The notes under the pieces: model-generated
The model's database searches: none
Told to the model about the DNA's origin: nothing
The model's input: the letters and a program-made list of their open reading frames with translations, nothing else
Shown: in pieces, positions 26,198 through 34,455 of the stretch
How the letters are laid out: the number at the start of each line of letters is the position of its first letter
How positions within the stretch are numbered: position 1 is the stretch's first letter
DNA from: Armatimonadota bacterium
Lineage (GTDB): Bacteria > Armatimonadota > Hebobacteria > CAIYQO01
Direction: 5' to 3'
Length of the DNA stretch: 64,000 nucleotides
Assembly: GCA_029553475.1 (NCBI GenBank)
Contig: JAKPKV010000009.1
Location: 26,450-90,449 of the forward strand
Translations under genes and position numbers: made by a program

Positions 26198-27865
26198 TCA
26201 CAGCCCGCGCCGCCTCAGCTCCTCCTTCGCCGTCTGCGACAGCTGGCCGGTCTCCAGGTCGTGCTGGGTGGCGACGTTGCCGATGAGGGTGTCGTATTCG
26301 ATCGTCTCATAGGTGAGGCCGGTGAGGCCGGCGAGCGTGCGCAGGTCTTCCACCGCCAGCGTGCGCGGGTTGCCGTTGAGCAGCGCCTGCAGGGCGTCCA
26401 TGGCGGCGGCGGCCATGCGCGGCTCGGTGATCTTCACCAGCAGGTGCGGCACCACGCGGGCGTCGTTCAACAGCCCCAGCGCGGTGACGGCGGCGTTGCG
26501 CACGTCCGGGTCGTCGTCCTCCAGCGAGCCGATGAGGGCGTCCAGCGCGCGGCCGTCGCGGATATGGCCCAGCGCGCGCGCGGCTTCCTTGCGCACGGCC
26601 GCCGCCTTGTCGCGCAGCGTGGCGATGAGCGCGGGCACCGCGCCGGGATCGCCCAACTGGCCCAGCGTCTCCGCGGCGGAGGCGCGCGCCACCTCGTCCC
26701 CGCCCTTCAGCGCCGGCAGCAGCGCCTCCACGATGGAGCCGCCCTGCTTCACCAGCGCGTCCGCCGCCGCCTTGCGCACGTTGTGCCGCTTGTCGGTGAG
26801 GGCGTTCACCAGCGGCTCGATGACGCGCGGGTCGTCCAGCTCGCCCAGCGCGGCGATGGCCGCGCCGCGAATGTGGTTGTCGCCGTGGCGGGCGCAGGCG
26901 AACAGCGCCTCCAGCGCCCGCGGGCTCTTGATGGCGCCCAGCGCGGTGATGGCGGCCTCGCGCGCCTCCAGGTTGTCGTCGCGGGTGCCGGCGAGCAGCG
27001 CCTCCAGCGCGCGCTCGTCGCCCAGTTGCCCCAGTGAACGGTAGGCGAACTCGCGCACTTCCTGGTTATCGTCTTTCGCCGCCTGCAGCAGCGGCTCCAC
27101 CGCGCGGCGGTCGCCGATCATCCCCAGCGCGCGGGCGGCCGAGCGCCGCACCACCGCCTTGTTGTCGTGCAGCGCGGCCATCAGCGGCTCCACGGCGGCG
27201 GCGCCGTCCGCCACCGGGTCGTCATACCGCCCGCGGGTGAAGGCGTACAGCACGCGCTCGGCCGGGTGCGACGGCACCCAGTTCAGCGCCTCCAGCGCCT
27301 GCGCGGCGAGCTGCGCGTCGCCCTGGCTGAACTTCAGCATCGCCACCAGCGGCTCGATGGCCTCCGGCGCCTTCAGCGAGCCGAGGGCGCGGATGGCATC
27401 CTGGCGCACGTGCTCTTCCGGCGCCTGCAGGCAGTCCAGCAGCGCGGGGACGGCGGGGGTGCCGAGCTTCACCAGGCCCTCAAAGGCGATGCGGCGCACA
27501 TCCTGGTCGGGGTCTTTCAGCGCGGCCACCAGCGTCTCCACCGTGCGCGCGCTGCCCAACTGGCCGAGGGCGGTAATCACGGCGCGGCGCACGTTGTAGC
27601 GGGGGTCTTTCATCATCGCGGTGAGCGGCTCCACCGCGCGCGCGTCGCCCAACTGGCCCAGCGCGGTGGCGGCGCTGCGCCGCACGCCGGGGCTGGGATC
27701 TTTCAACGCCCGCAGGATCGGGTCCACCACCTGCGGCAGGCCCAGCGCGCCCAGCTCGCGGATGGCCGTTTCCCGGTGGCCTTCCGAGCCGGAGCGCATC
27801 TGCATCAACAGCGTCGTCAGCTTCAGCTTCAGGTGAAACTGCGCTTTGAACTCCTCGAAACCCAT
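26198..27865 (-). CDS. HEAT/PBS-lyase repeat protein
   Basis: The ATG at 27865 has GGAGG 7 bases before it; 555 residues. About 16 repeats of 31 residues (pattern VRRSAATALGQLGDARAVEPLxxALKD) form an alpha-solenoid from about residue 30 to 500. The last 55 residues differ (LAGLTGLTYETIEYDTLIGNV; TAKEELRRRGL), perhaps a docking tail. Such solenoids bind partners; some relatives are phycobilin lyases, but no phycobiliproteins are expected here. Cytoplasmic, no signal. Partner unknown. Confidence 0.88.
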   Translation of the reverse strand: MGFEEFKAQFHLKLKLTTLLMQMRSGSEGHRETAIRELGALGLPQVVDPILRALKDPSPGVRRSAATALGQLGDARAVEPLTAMMKDPRYNVRRAVITALGQLGSARTVETLVAALKDPDQDVRRIAFEGLVKLGTPAVPALLDCLQAPEEHVRQDAIRALGSLKAPEAIEPLVAMLKFSQGDAQLAAQALEALNWVPSHPAERVLYAFTRGRYDDPVADGAAAVEPLMAALHDNKAVVRRSAARALGMIGDRRAVEPLLQAAKDDNQEVREFAYRSLGQLGDERALEALLAGTRDDNLEAREAAITALGAIKSPRALEALFACARHGDNHIRGAAIAALGELDDPRVIEPLVNALTDKRHNVRKAAADALVKQGGSIVEALLPALKGGDEVARASAAETLGQLGDPGAVPALIATLRDKAAAVRKEAARALGHIRDGRALDALIGSLEDDDPDVRNAAVTALGLLNDARVVPHLLVKITEPRMAAAAMDALQALLNGNPRTLAVEDLRTLAGLTGLTYETIEYDTLIGNVATQHDLETGQLSQTAKEELRRRGL

Positions 27866-28033
27866 CACGATCCTCCAGGGAGGCCTGTGACGCGCGCGCG
27901 AGCCGTACGCAACAGGTCTGCAAACAGGATTGACCCACGCCAGGATGCTGTCTAATGGTCTATTTCGCTTCCGGGGGAGGAATCCCTTTTTCAGGGGAAA
28001 GGATTCGCATTTTCGCCGGATCGCCGGGCGACC

Positions 28034-28063
28034 TTGACATCGCGTTGCCCGCGCTTGTACAAT
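28034..28063 (+). promoter_or_regulatory. metF-rex promoter TTGACA-18-TACAAT
   Basis: TTGACA (28034-28039) and TACAAT (28058-28063) are 18 bases apart, 46 bases before the metF ATG. A small hairpin (CCCGCATCTGCGGG) lies in the leader just before the SD. Confidence 0.75.
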
Positions 28064-28109
28064 TTTTCGCAATCCGGGCTGTGGCCCGCATCTGCGGGAT
28101 GAGGCTTTC

Positions 28110-29048
28110 ATGAGCAGTCACCTTCAACGAGTATTGGAATCCGGCGCCTTCGTCTTGACGGCGGAGATCGGCCCGCCGATGAGCGCCGACGCCGAGGTCG
28201 TGCGCCGCCACGTCGCCGCCATGCGCGGCAGCGTGGACGCCATCAACCTCACCGATAACCAGACGGCGATGGTGCGCATGTCCAGCATCGCCGCCGCCAC
28301 CATCGTGCAGGCGGAAGGCGTGGAGGCGGTGGTGCAGATGACCGTGCGCGACCGCAACCGCATCGGCCTACAGAGCGATCTCCTCGGGCTGGCGGCGCTG
28401 GGCATCCGCAACGTGGTCTGCATGAGCGGCGACCACCCCTGCAACGGCAACCACGCCATGGCCAAACCGGTGTACGATCTCGATTCCCTCACCTGGCTGC
28501 AGACCGCCAGCCGCATGACGGTGGACGGCCTCTTCTTCAACGGCGACCCCATCAAGGTGCCGCCGGCGCTCTTCGTGGGCGCGGTGGAGAATCCGTTCGC
28601 GCCGCCGTATGATTACCGGCCGGTGCGCATGCAGAAGAAGGCGGATGCCGGCGCCCGCTTCATCCAGACCCAGTGTACCTTCGACGTGGCGCGGCTGCGC
28701 GCGTTCATGGCCCGCGCCGGCGACCTCGGTCTCTTCGACCGGGTGAAGGTCATGGTGGGCATCACCCCGCTGAAATCGGTGAAGATGGCCGAGCGCATGT
28801 ACGGCGACGTGCCCGGCGTGGCGCTGCCCGACGCGCTGCTGCGGCGCATGCAGGGCGCCGCCGACGCGGAAGCCGAAGGCATCGCCATCGCCCTGGAAAC
28901 CATCGAGCAGGTCCGCGCCATCCCCGGCGTGGCGGGCATCCATCTGATGCCCGTCTTCTGGGAGAAGGTCGTCCCGGTGATCGCCGAGCGCGCCGGCCTG
29001 CTGCCGCGGCCTCAGGCGGCGGCGGAGGCGCCGGCAGTCAGCGAGTAG
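28110..29048 (+). CDS. metF: Methylenetetrahydrofolate reductase
   Basis: MTHFR reduces 5,10-methylene-THF to 5-methyl-THF with FAD. The 312-residue TIM barrel shows FVLTAEIGPPMSAD (catalytic Glu), INLTDNQTA, VVQMTVRDRNRIGLQSDLLGL, NVVCMSGDHP, ARFIQTQCTFDV and VKVMVGITPLKSV, the family core. Length is normal. It is expressed with rex (22-base gap), so one-carbon flux and redox sensing are linked here. A MetV partner, used by some MetF proteins, is not in the window. Confidence 0.92.
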   Translation: MSSHLQRVLESGAFVLTAEIGPPMSADAEVVRRHVAAMRGSVDAINLTDNQTAMVRMSSIAAATIVQAEGVEAVVQMTVRDRNRIGLQSDLLGLAALGIRNVVCMSGDHPCNGNHAMAKPVYDLDSLTWLQTASRMTVDGLFFNGDPIKVPPALFVGAVENPFAPPYDYRPVRMQKKADAGARFIQTQCTFDVARLRAFMARAGDLGLFDRVKVMVGITPLKSVKMAERMYGDVPGVALPDALLRRMQGAADAEAEGIAIALETIEQVRAIPGVAGIHLMPVFWEKVVPVIAERAGLLPRPQAAAEAPAVSE

Positions 29049-29070
29049 CTCGCTGAGGGAGGAGTGACCC

Positions 29071-29724
29071 ATGCCACTCAATCGCGCGGTCCCGGAACCC
29101 ACCATCGCCCGGCTGGCGCTGTATTTGCGCAGCCTGCGCCTCGCGCAGGTGGAAGGGCTGGAGACGCTGTCCTCGGCGGATATCGAAGCGCGCACCGGCA
29201 TCAGCTCGGGACAGGTGCGCAAAGACCTGTCTTACTTCGGCGAGTTCGGCAAGCCCGGCCTGGGCTACGCCGTCACCCCGCTCGTTGACCGCATCGCCCA
29301 CATCATGCGCCTCGACCGCAATCAGCCGGTGATGATCGTCGGCGCCGGCAATCTCGGCACCGCCCTCGCCGGCTACACCGGGCTGCACGAATCCGGCTTC
29401 CAGCTTGTCGCCATCTACGATAACAATTTCAGCAAGATCGGCCGCCGCATCTGGGACCTGGAGATCCTCGATATTGAAGACATGCCGGCGATCAACGCCG
29501 GCATGGGGGTCGAAATCGGCATCATCACCACCCCCGCCCCTGCCGCGCAACCGGTCGCCGACCAGATGGTGCACAGCGGCGTGCGCGCCATCCTGAACTT
29601 CGCCCCCACCCGCGTCAGCGTCCCCCGCGCGATCGCCGTGCGCAACGTGGACCTGACTCAGGAGCTGCAGATCCTCTGCTACTACCTGCCCCCGTCGGCG
29701 CCGGCGGAGGAAGCGGAAGTGTAG
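29071..29724 (+). CDS. rex: Redox-sensing transcriptional repressor Rex
   Basis: Rex binds DNA when the NADH/NAD ratio is low and releases it when NADH rises. The 217-residue protein has a winged HTH with the very conserved SGQVRKDLSYFGEFGKPGLGY (46-66), a Rossmann site GAGNLGTAL (91-99), and the domain-swapped C-terminal helix with NVDLTQELQILCYYL. Stands 22 bases behind metF with GGGAGGAG-type SD. I did not find a clear Rex operator (TTGTGAA-type palindrome) in the window; a genome-wide search would be needed. Confidence 0.95.
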   Translation: MPLNRAVPEPTIARLALYLRSLRLAQVEGLETLSSADIEARTGISSGQVRKDLSYFGEFGKPGLGYAVTPLVDRIAHIMRLDRNQPVMIVGAGNLGTALAGYTGLHESGFQLVAIYDNNFSKIGRRIWDLEILDIEDMPAINAGMGVEIGIITTPAPAAQPVADQMVHSGVRAILNFAPTRVSVPRAIAVRNVDLTQELQILCYYLPPSAPAEEAEV

Positions 29725-29866
29725 CGGCGCGCCGGGGAGGGGAGGGAGCGTCCACCCGCACCATGCGGCCCTCACCGATCCTCGCCGGGACGCGGGCGCG
29801 GGCTTGCCTCTCCCCCGGCAAAGCGGGTATCCTCTGACCATCCTGTTCGCGGAGGGCGAGGTGGCG

Positions 29867-30247
29867 ATGTCCCGCATACAGTTGATGGGCGGTCTCTTCC
29901 TGTCGTTGACGATTCTCCTCACCGTGATCGGGCAGTTGCTCATCAAGCGCGGGGTCACGCTGGTCAGCGCCGTGTCCGGATTGGAAGGGAGCCTGCTGCT
30001 CTTCGTCTGGCGCGCCTTCACGCATCCGCTGGTGATGATCGGATTGGCGTGCGCGGTGGTGTCCATGGCCTGCTGGACACTGGCGCTGGCGCGGCTCGAC
30101 CTGCACGTAGCCTACCCCTTCTTCGGGCTGGCTATCGTGCTCATCCTCCTCTGCTCGCGCCTGATGATGGACGAGCCCGTGTCGCTGCTGCGCTGGGCCG
30201 GCGTGGCGGTGGTGTGCGTGGGCCTGTGGCTGGTCGCGCGGCAGTGA
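29867..30247 (+). CDS. Small EamA/SMR-like membrane transporter
   Basis: 126 residues with four membrane helices: GLFLSLTILLTVIGQLLIKRG, MIGLACAVVSMACWTLALARL, VAYPFFGLAIVLILLCSRL and WAGVAVVCVGLWLV. The layout and ARLDLHVAYPFFGLAIV segment match the ArnE/EmrE-like SMR branch of the DMT superfamily. With glycosyltransferases next door, a role as undecaprenyl-linked sugar flippase subunit is plausible. GTG 29861 is an alternative start; SD is GGAGGG at 29851. Confidence 0.8.
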   Translation: MSRIQLMGGLFLSLTILLTVIGQLLIKRGVTLVSAVSGLEGSLLLFVWRAFTHPLVMIGLACAVVSMACWTLALARLDLHVAYPFFGLAIVLILLCSRLMMDEPVSLLRWAGVAVVCVGLWLVARQ

Positions 30248-30250
30248 GGC

Positions 30251-30287
30251 TTGACAGAACAGGCGTCGGCGGGCACACTGGAGCGGT
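30251..30287 (+). promoter_or_regulatory. Leaderless promoter TTGACA-17-CACACT
   Basis: A perfect -35 (30251-30256) and CACACT (30274-30279), then 8 bases to the ATG at 30288. The same hexamers and spacings occur at 33013-33049. No room for an SD in the predicted transcript. Confidence 0.65.
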
Positions 30288-31250
30288 ATGGCGCGCATCA
30301 CCCATTTTCTGCCCCTGCTGTTTGCCGTCCTGGTGGTGCTGCTGGCGCTGCCGCGCTTCAATCGGCAGGACCCCGGCATCATCGGGCGCTACACCAGCGA
30401 TGGCATGGCAGTGAAGGCGAATCCCGATTCCACGCAGTACCGGCTGCTGACCGAATATTTTCGCGGCGCGCCGGTGAGCGCGCAGTTGAAAGCGCCGTAT
30501 ATCTACCGTCCCGCCGTGCCCGCCCTCGCCGCCGGCCTGCCGGTGGACGCGGCCACCGCGGTGAATCTGGTCAATCTCGGCTGCCTGCTGCTCACGCTGC
30601 TGGCGCTGTACCGGGTGCTGGCGCTGGCCGGGCTGACGGCGGGCTGGCAGCACCTCGGCGTCGCGCTGTATGCCTGTTCCTTTCCGGTCTTGTACTACGG
30701 CGCCATCACCTATGTGGACCCCGCGCTCGTCTGCTGCGTCACCCTCACCACCTGGTGCCTGCTCGCGCGGCGCTGGTGGGCGCTGGTGCTGCTGGTACCG
30801 CTGGGCCTGCTGGTGAAGGAGACGTATATTTTCCTGCTGCCGGTGGTCCTGCTGGCGGTGGGGACGGCGCTGCCGCTCGGCTTCGTCTGGCCGGTTTCGC
30901 CGCGCTGGATTGTCTTCAACCTGCATCGCGGGCGCAGTTGGGCCGCCGTCGTCGCCACCTTCGGCCTGCACGGCTTCCTGTCACTGGCGGCGCTCCCCTG
31001 GCTGTGGCGGCGCGACCGCCCCGCGGAACGCGCGCGCTACGGGGTGCTGCTGGCCGGCCTGGCCTGCTCACTCCTCGTCTTCCTGTACAGCATCACCTCC
31101 ATCTTCCTCGACGGCCGCTACATCTGGTTCACGCTGCCCTTCAGCATGCCGCTCGGCCTGCTCGTGCTGCGCGATTGGTGGACGCGTCGCCAGCGCCACC
31201 AGCGAGACGCCGATGGGCAGATCGCAGCGGGGCAGCAGCCAGCCCTCTGA
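30288..31250 (+). CDS. Multi-pass membrane protein, GT-C-like glycosyltransferase
   Basis: 320 residues with about eight membrane helices, an early periplasmic loop of 60 residues (SDGMAVKANPDSTQYRLL ... APYIYRPAVPALA), and GAITYVDPALV, LVKETYIFLLPVVLL and FLDGRYIWFTLPF motifs. The acidic first loop after helix 1 and KET-type short loops recall GT-C mannosyltransferases or DUF2029-like proteins that use lipid-linked sugars, but the class is not certain. It lies among a flippase-like SMR protein, GT2 and a sugar transferase. Its last 183 bases overlap the antisense methyltransferase gene. Confidence 0.75.
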   Translation: MARITHFLPLLFAVLVVLLALPRFNRQDPGIIGRYTSDGMAVKANPDSTQYRLLTEYFRGAPVSAQLKAPYIYRPAVPALAAGLPVDAATAVNLVNLGCLLLTLLALYRVLALAGLTAGWQHLGVALYACSFPVLYYGAITYVDPALVCCVTLTTWCLLARRWWALVLLVPLGLLVKETYIFLLPVVLLAVGTALPLGFVWPVSPRWIVFNLHRGRSWAAVVATFGLHGFLSLAALPWLWRRDRPAERARYGVLLAGLACSLLVFLYSITSIFLDGRYIWFTLPFSMPLGLLVLRDWWTRRQRHQRDADGQIAAGQQPAL

Positions 31251-31904
31251 CGCGAAGACGGCGCGCAGCAGCGCGTTGTACGGCGCCGCCACCGGCTGTG
31301 CGTCAGAGCGCGGCGCGGCCCGGCGGCCCCCGCGCAGCAGCCGGACCCCGGCGATGGCGGGCAAAAGCCAGGTGTTGAAGTAACTCACCCGCACCGGCGC
31401 CAGCCCGGCGTCCACGAGCAGCGCCCGCAGGCCCGCCCGCGTATAGCGCCGCCGGTGCGCATGCAGCGTATCGTGCCCGCTCCAGAGCCACTCGAAGGCG
31501 GGCACCGTGCAGAGGAGCAGGCCGCCGGGCCGCAGCAGGCGCGCCGCCGCGCGCAGGCCGGCGGCGTCATCCTCAAGATGCTCCAGCACGTCGAGCAGGG
31601 TCACCAGATCGGCAGAGTCGGGGGACAGCGGGAGGTGGTCCGGCAGCGCGCCCGGTCGGACCGATACGCCGCGGCGGGCGCTGTAGGCCACCGCTTCCGG
31701 CGCGCTGTCCACCCCCACGGCATCGCCCAGGCTCGCCAACGCGTCGAGGAAGGCGCCGGTGCCGCAGCCCAGGTCAACGATGCGGCGCTCCGCGGCCGGC
31801 GGCAGGTACCGGCGCAGCAGTCGCAGCAGGATGGCGCGGCGCGCGGTGAACCACCAGTGGGTGGTCTCCAGGCGATACATCTCGTCAAAGAGCGCGGCAT
31901 CCAT
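31068..31904 (-). CDS. SAM-dependent methyltransferase
   Basis: 278 residues. RRIVDLGCGTGAFLDALA (motif I), VGVDSAPEAVAYS, DLVTLLDVLEHLEDD (motif II, class I) and LRPGGLLLCTVPAFEWLWSGHD are typical of Methyltransf_11/23 enzymes attached to glycan loci. The N-terminal DEMYRLETTHWWFTARRAI is a common start in this subgroup. The domain naturally ends near GVSLVALATRPP, and about 35 more residues, rich in Gln/Glu/His, are read through the antisense end of the membrane protein gene, so the 3' end may be extended by loss of the original stop. Overlaps the GT2 fragment upstream by 20 bases. Confidence 0.88.
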   Translation of the reverse strand: MDAALFDEMYRLETTHWWFTARRAILLRLLRRYLPPAAERRIVDLGCGTGAFLDALASLGDAVGVDSAPEAVAYSARRGVSVRPGALPDHLPLSPDSADLVTLLDVLEHLEDDAAGLRAAARLLRPGGLLLCTVPAFEWLWSGHDTLHAHRRRYTRAGLRALLVDAGLAPVRVSYFNTWLLPAIAGVRLLRGGRRAAPRSDAQPVAAPYNALLRAVFASEGWLLPRCDLPIGVSLVALATRPPIAQHEQAERHAEGQREPDVAAVEEDGGDAVQEDEE

Positions 31905-32226
31905 CGTCCACCTCGCGAGGGTCCGGGAAGCCGAGCTCCTCCGCGACGAGGTAGATCGGCCGCTGCTTCACCTCTTCGTAGATGCGCGACAGGTATTCCC
32001 CCAGCAGTCCCATCCCGATGAGCTGCACGCCGCCGAGAAAGGCGATGATGGCAAACAGGGAGGTCCAACCGGGCACCGGGATGGCGGTGAAGAGCCGGAT
32101 GAGAATGGCCGCGATGCCGAGCAGGAAGCTGGCGAGCGACACGACGACGCCGAAGCTGAAGAGCAGGCGCAGCGGCACGGTGGAGTAGTCGAGGATGCCT
32201 TCCAGCGAGAGGCGGATGAGCGTGCT
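31885..32226 (-). pseudogene. C-terminal part of split GT2 (GtrB/dolichol-phosphate mannose synthase-like)
   Basis: Continues the GT2 gene at 32227-32865 in the same frame after an in-frame TGA. It reads STLIRLSLEGILDYSTVPLR and then two membrane helices (LLFSFGVVVSLASFLLGIAAI; WTSLFAIIAFLGGVQLIGMGLLG) and EYLSRIYEEVKQRPIYLVAEELG, the normal tail of GtrB-type enzymes. The first usable internal start is GTG at 32178. Without the catalytic half it cannot act alone. Confidence 0.8.
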
Positions 32227-32865
32227 TCAGCGGTATTTCGTCGTGCCGGCAAAGCGTTTATCGCGCACGTAGGTGACGGCGGTCTGGGAAAAGCCCACCC
32301 AGCTCATCATCGCTTTCAGGAAGCGGTTGCGCTCGCGCAGCCGGCCCAGGGCCCGCACCACGCGGCGGTCCATCAGGCGGTAGTAGCCGGTATCCACGGG
32401 AATGGCGACCGAGGAGAGCCGGTTGATGAGCCGGTAGAAGAGGTGGGCGGTGCAGCGCTTCAGCCAACTCTCGCCCTCGCGGCGCTCGCGGGTGGCGTAG
32501 ACCACGTCATGCCCCCCGCGCCAGCGCGCGACCAACTGCGGGATGAGCTCTGGCGGGTCCTGCAGGTCGGCGTCAATGAGGATGACGGCCTTGCCGCGGG
32601 CGTAGTCCAGCCCGGCGGTCATGGCCGCCTGCTGGCCGAAATTGCGCGACAGGCGCAGCAGCCGCACGGACGGGTGGGCGCGCTGCAGCTCCGCCAGCAG
32701 CGCGGGCGTGGCATCGGTGCTGCCGTCATCCACGTACACGAGTTCGAACGGCTCGCCCAGCTGCTCCACCACCGCCAGCGTGCGCGCGTGGAACGCGGCG
32801 ATGACTTCCTGCTCGTTATAAACGGCCGCCACGATGGACAGTACCGGCCGCGCGGAATCCGTCAT
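32227..32865 (-). CDS. GT2 family glycosyltransferase, catalytic part (interrupted by TGA)
   Basis: 212 residues: LSIVAAVYNEQEVI, FELVYVDDGSTDATP (DxD-type nucleotide-sugar site), RLSRNFGQQAAMTAGLDYARG, ILIDADLQDPPELIPQL and the DTGYYRLMDRRVV helix are the catalytic domain of GtrB/DPMS-like transferases that load sugars on polyprenyl phosphate. The frame ends at TTKYR-TGA, exactly where relatives continue KYPL...; the membrane part follows in frame in the next segment. The local sequence looks like a lost C and a gained G 10-12 bases apart, which would restore YPLKHLIRLS. Either a sequencing error, a pseudogene or a two-protein arrangement. Confidence 0.85.
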   Translation of the reverse strand: MTDSARPVLSIVAAVYNEQEVIAAFHARTLAVVEQLGEPFELVYVDDGSTDATPALLAELQRAHPSVRLLRLSRNFGQQAAMTAGLDYARGKAVILIDADLQDPPELIPQLVARWRGGHDVVYATRERREGESWLKRCTAHLFYRLINRLSSVAIPVDTGYYRLMDRRVVRALGRLRERNRFLKAMMSWVGFSQTAVTYVRDKRFAGTTKYR

Positions 32866-33012
32866 GATCGCTCCCGGTGAGGGCGGGGAACCCCGTGCCG
32901 TAGAGCACTATAGCCCGCGCGCAACGGCGCTGTCAATCGTGCGCCGGGCGGGAGACGGTGTTGCCGGCGGGAAAAACGGGGATGATGCGCATGAGCGCCG
33001 GGTTCCCATCGC

Positions 33013-33049
33013 TTGACAGAAGTCGCCCCGGTGCGCACACTAAAGCCGC
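33013..33049 (+). promoter_or_regulatory. Leaderless promoter TTGACA-17-CACACT
   Basis: TTGACA (33013-33018), 17 bases, CACACT (33036-33041), 8 bases, ATG 33050. Same design as the promoter at 30251; both genes belong to envelope glycosylation, so co-regulation is likely. Confidence 0.65.
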
Positions 33050-34378
33050 ATGGCCACCTCGCATGCCAGACGGATTGAGAGCGGGCTGACGATCGCCGAC
33101 GCCGCCATCGCGGCGGCGATGATCGTGGTCGCCTATTATTTTCCGGTGGGGTGGAAGTCCACCCACGGCTACGTGGCGGCGCTGGCCTGGTTTTTCGGGA
33201 TGCTGCTGGTGGGCGGGCAGCAGGCGACGTATCTCTACCCCCGCTATCGCATCCTCTTCTCCACGGCGCTGGCGCTGGGTATCGCGGTGCTGGTCGGCAT
33301 CTTCTGGGGCGGCGGCGGCCATGACTGGTACACCAAGGGCGGCCTGGTGTCCTGCGCCGCCCTCGGCTTGGCCGGGCTGCTGGCGCGGCTGCTGTTTGCC
33401 ATGCTGCTGCAGCGGCCGACCATCCACCTGGTGCCCTGTCGGCTGCCGGAAGCGTATGCGCCGCTGTTGGACGAGCTGCGCCGGCACCCGCACATCTTCG
33501 TGGACGCGCCGCTGGACGACCCCGCCGGCCCGCTGCCGGAGCGCCGTCCCGGCTACCCCACCTACCTGGTGGTGGCCGACCTGCGCATGGGCGAGGCGGA
33601 TTTCGCCGCGCTGATGCCGCTCTACCACCGGGTGGAGATCGCCGACCTCTGCGAGTTCTCCGAGTCGGTGCTCGGCAAGGTCGCCATCGCCCGCGCGCCG
33701 GAGGGGTGGGCGCTGCCGCGCGCGCTGCGCGTGCCCTCGCCCATCCGCGAGGTGGTGAAGCGCGCCTTCGACGCCGTCATCATCCTGCTCACGCTGCCGG
33801 TGACGCTGCCGCTTATCCTGCTCGGCGCGCTGCTGGTCACACTCACCTCGCGCGGGCCGGCGTTCTTCACGCAGGAGCGGCTGGGACGCTATCGGAAACC
33901 CTTCCGGCTGGTGAAGCTGCGCACCATGCGCGTGGACGCCGAATCCGACGGGCCGCGATGGGCCGGCGCCGGCGACGCGCGCGTCACCCCGGCCGGCCGC
34001 CTGCTGCGCGCCACCGGCGTTGACGAGCTGCCGCAGCTCTGGAACGTGCTCAGCGGCGAGATGTCGCTCGTCGGCCCGCGCCCGGAGCGCCCGGAGCTGG
34101 TCGCCAAACTGGAGAAGCAGCTCCCCTTCTACGACGCCCGCCTGCTCGTCGCCCCCGGCATCACCGGCTGGGCGCAGCTCCACCAGGGCGGCGACACCAC
34201 GCTGGACGACGTGCTGCACAAGCTGCGCTACGACCTCTACTACCTCAAGCACGGCACCCCGCTGCTCGACCTGCGCATCCTTCTCGGCACGCTGCAAATG
34301 CTGCTGCACCTGGCGAAACCGGGCCCGAAAAACAGTCCGGTCGCGCCGGCCGCCGATCAGCAAAAAGTCTCGCGGTAG
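33050..34378 (+). CDS. Polyprenyl glycosylphosphotransferase (sugar transferase)
   Basis: 442 residues. The N-terminal half has four membrane helices and a CoA-binding-like domain. The C-terminal half is the bacterial sugar transferase domain: VKRAFDAVIILLTLPVTLPLILLG (membrane helix), GPAFFTQERLGRYRKPFRLVKLRTM, DELPQLWNVLSGEMSLVGPRPERPE and ITGWAQLHQGG with conserved Asp/Glu and Arg. Such enzymes transfer sugar-1-phosphate to undecaprenyl phosphate and start exopolysaccharide or O-antigen synthesis. Downstream is the AT-rich island. Confidence 0.92.
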   Translation: MATSHARRIESGLTIADAAIAAAMIVVAYYFPVGWKSTHGYVAALAWFFGMLLVGGQQATYLYPRYRILFSTALALGIAVLVGIFWGGGGHDWYTKGGLVSCAALGLAGLLARLLFAMLLQRPTIHLVPCRLPEAYAPLLDELRRHPHIFVDAPLDDPAGPLPERRPGYPTYLVVADLRMGEADFAALMPLYHRVEIADLCEFSESVLGKVAIARAPEGWALPRALRVPSPIREVVKRAFDAVIILLTLPVTLPLILLGALLVTLTSRGPAFFTQERLGRYRKPFRLVKLRTMRVDAESDGPRWAGAGDARVTPAGRLLRATGVDELPQLWNVLSGEMSLVGPRPERPELVAKLEKQLPFYDARLLVAPGITGWAQLHQGGDTTLDDVLHKLRYDLYYLKHGTPLLDLRILLGTLQMLLHLAKPGPKNSPVAPAADQQKVSR

Positions 34379-34455
34379 CCGGGCCGTTGACGGCAGGGCA
34401 AACGGGGAGTAAGCTCTCAAATAATCAAGCGTTGCGCTATTGGCGGGAGCGTCCT

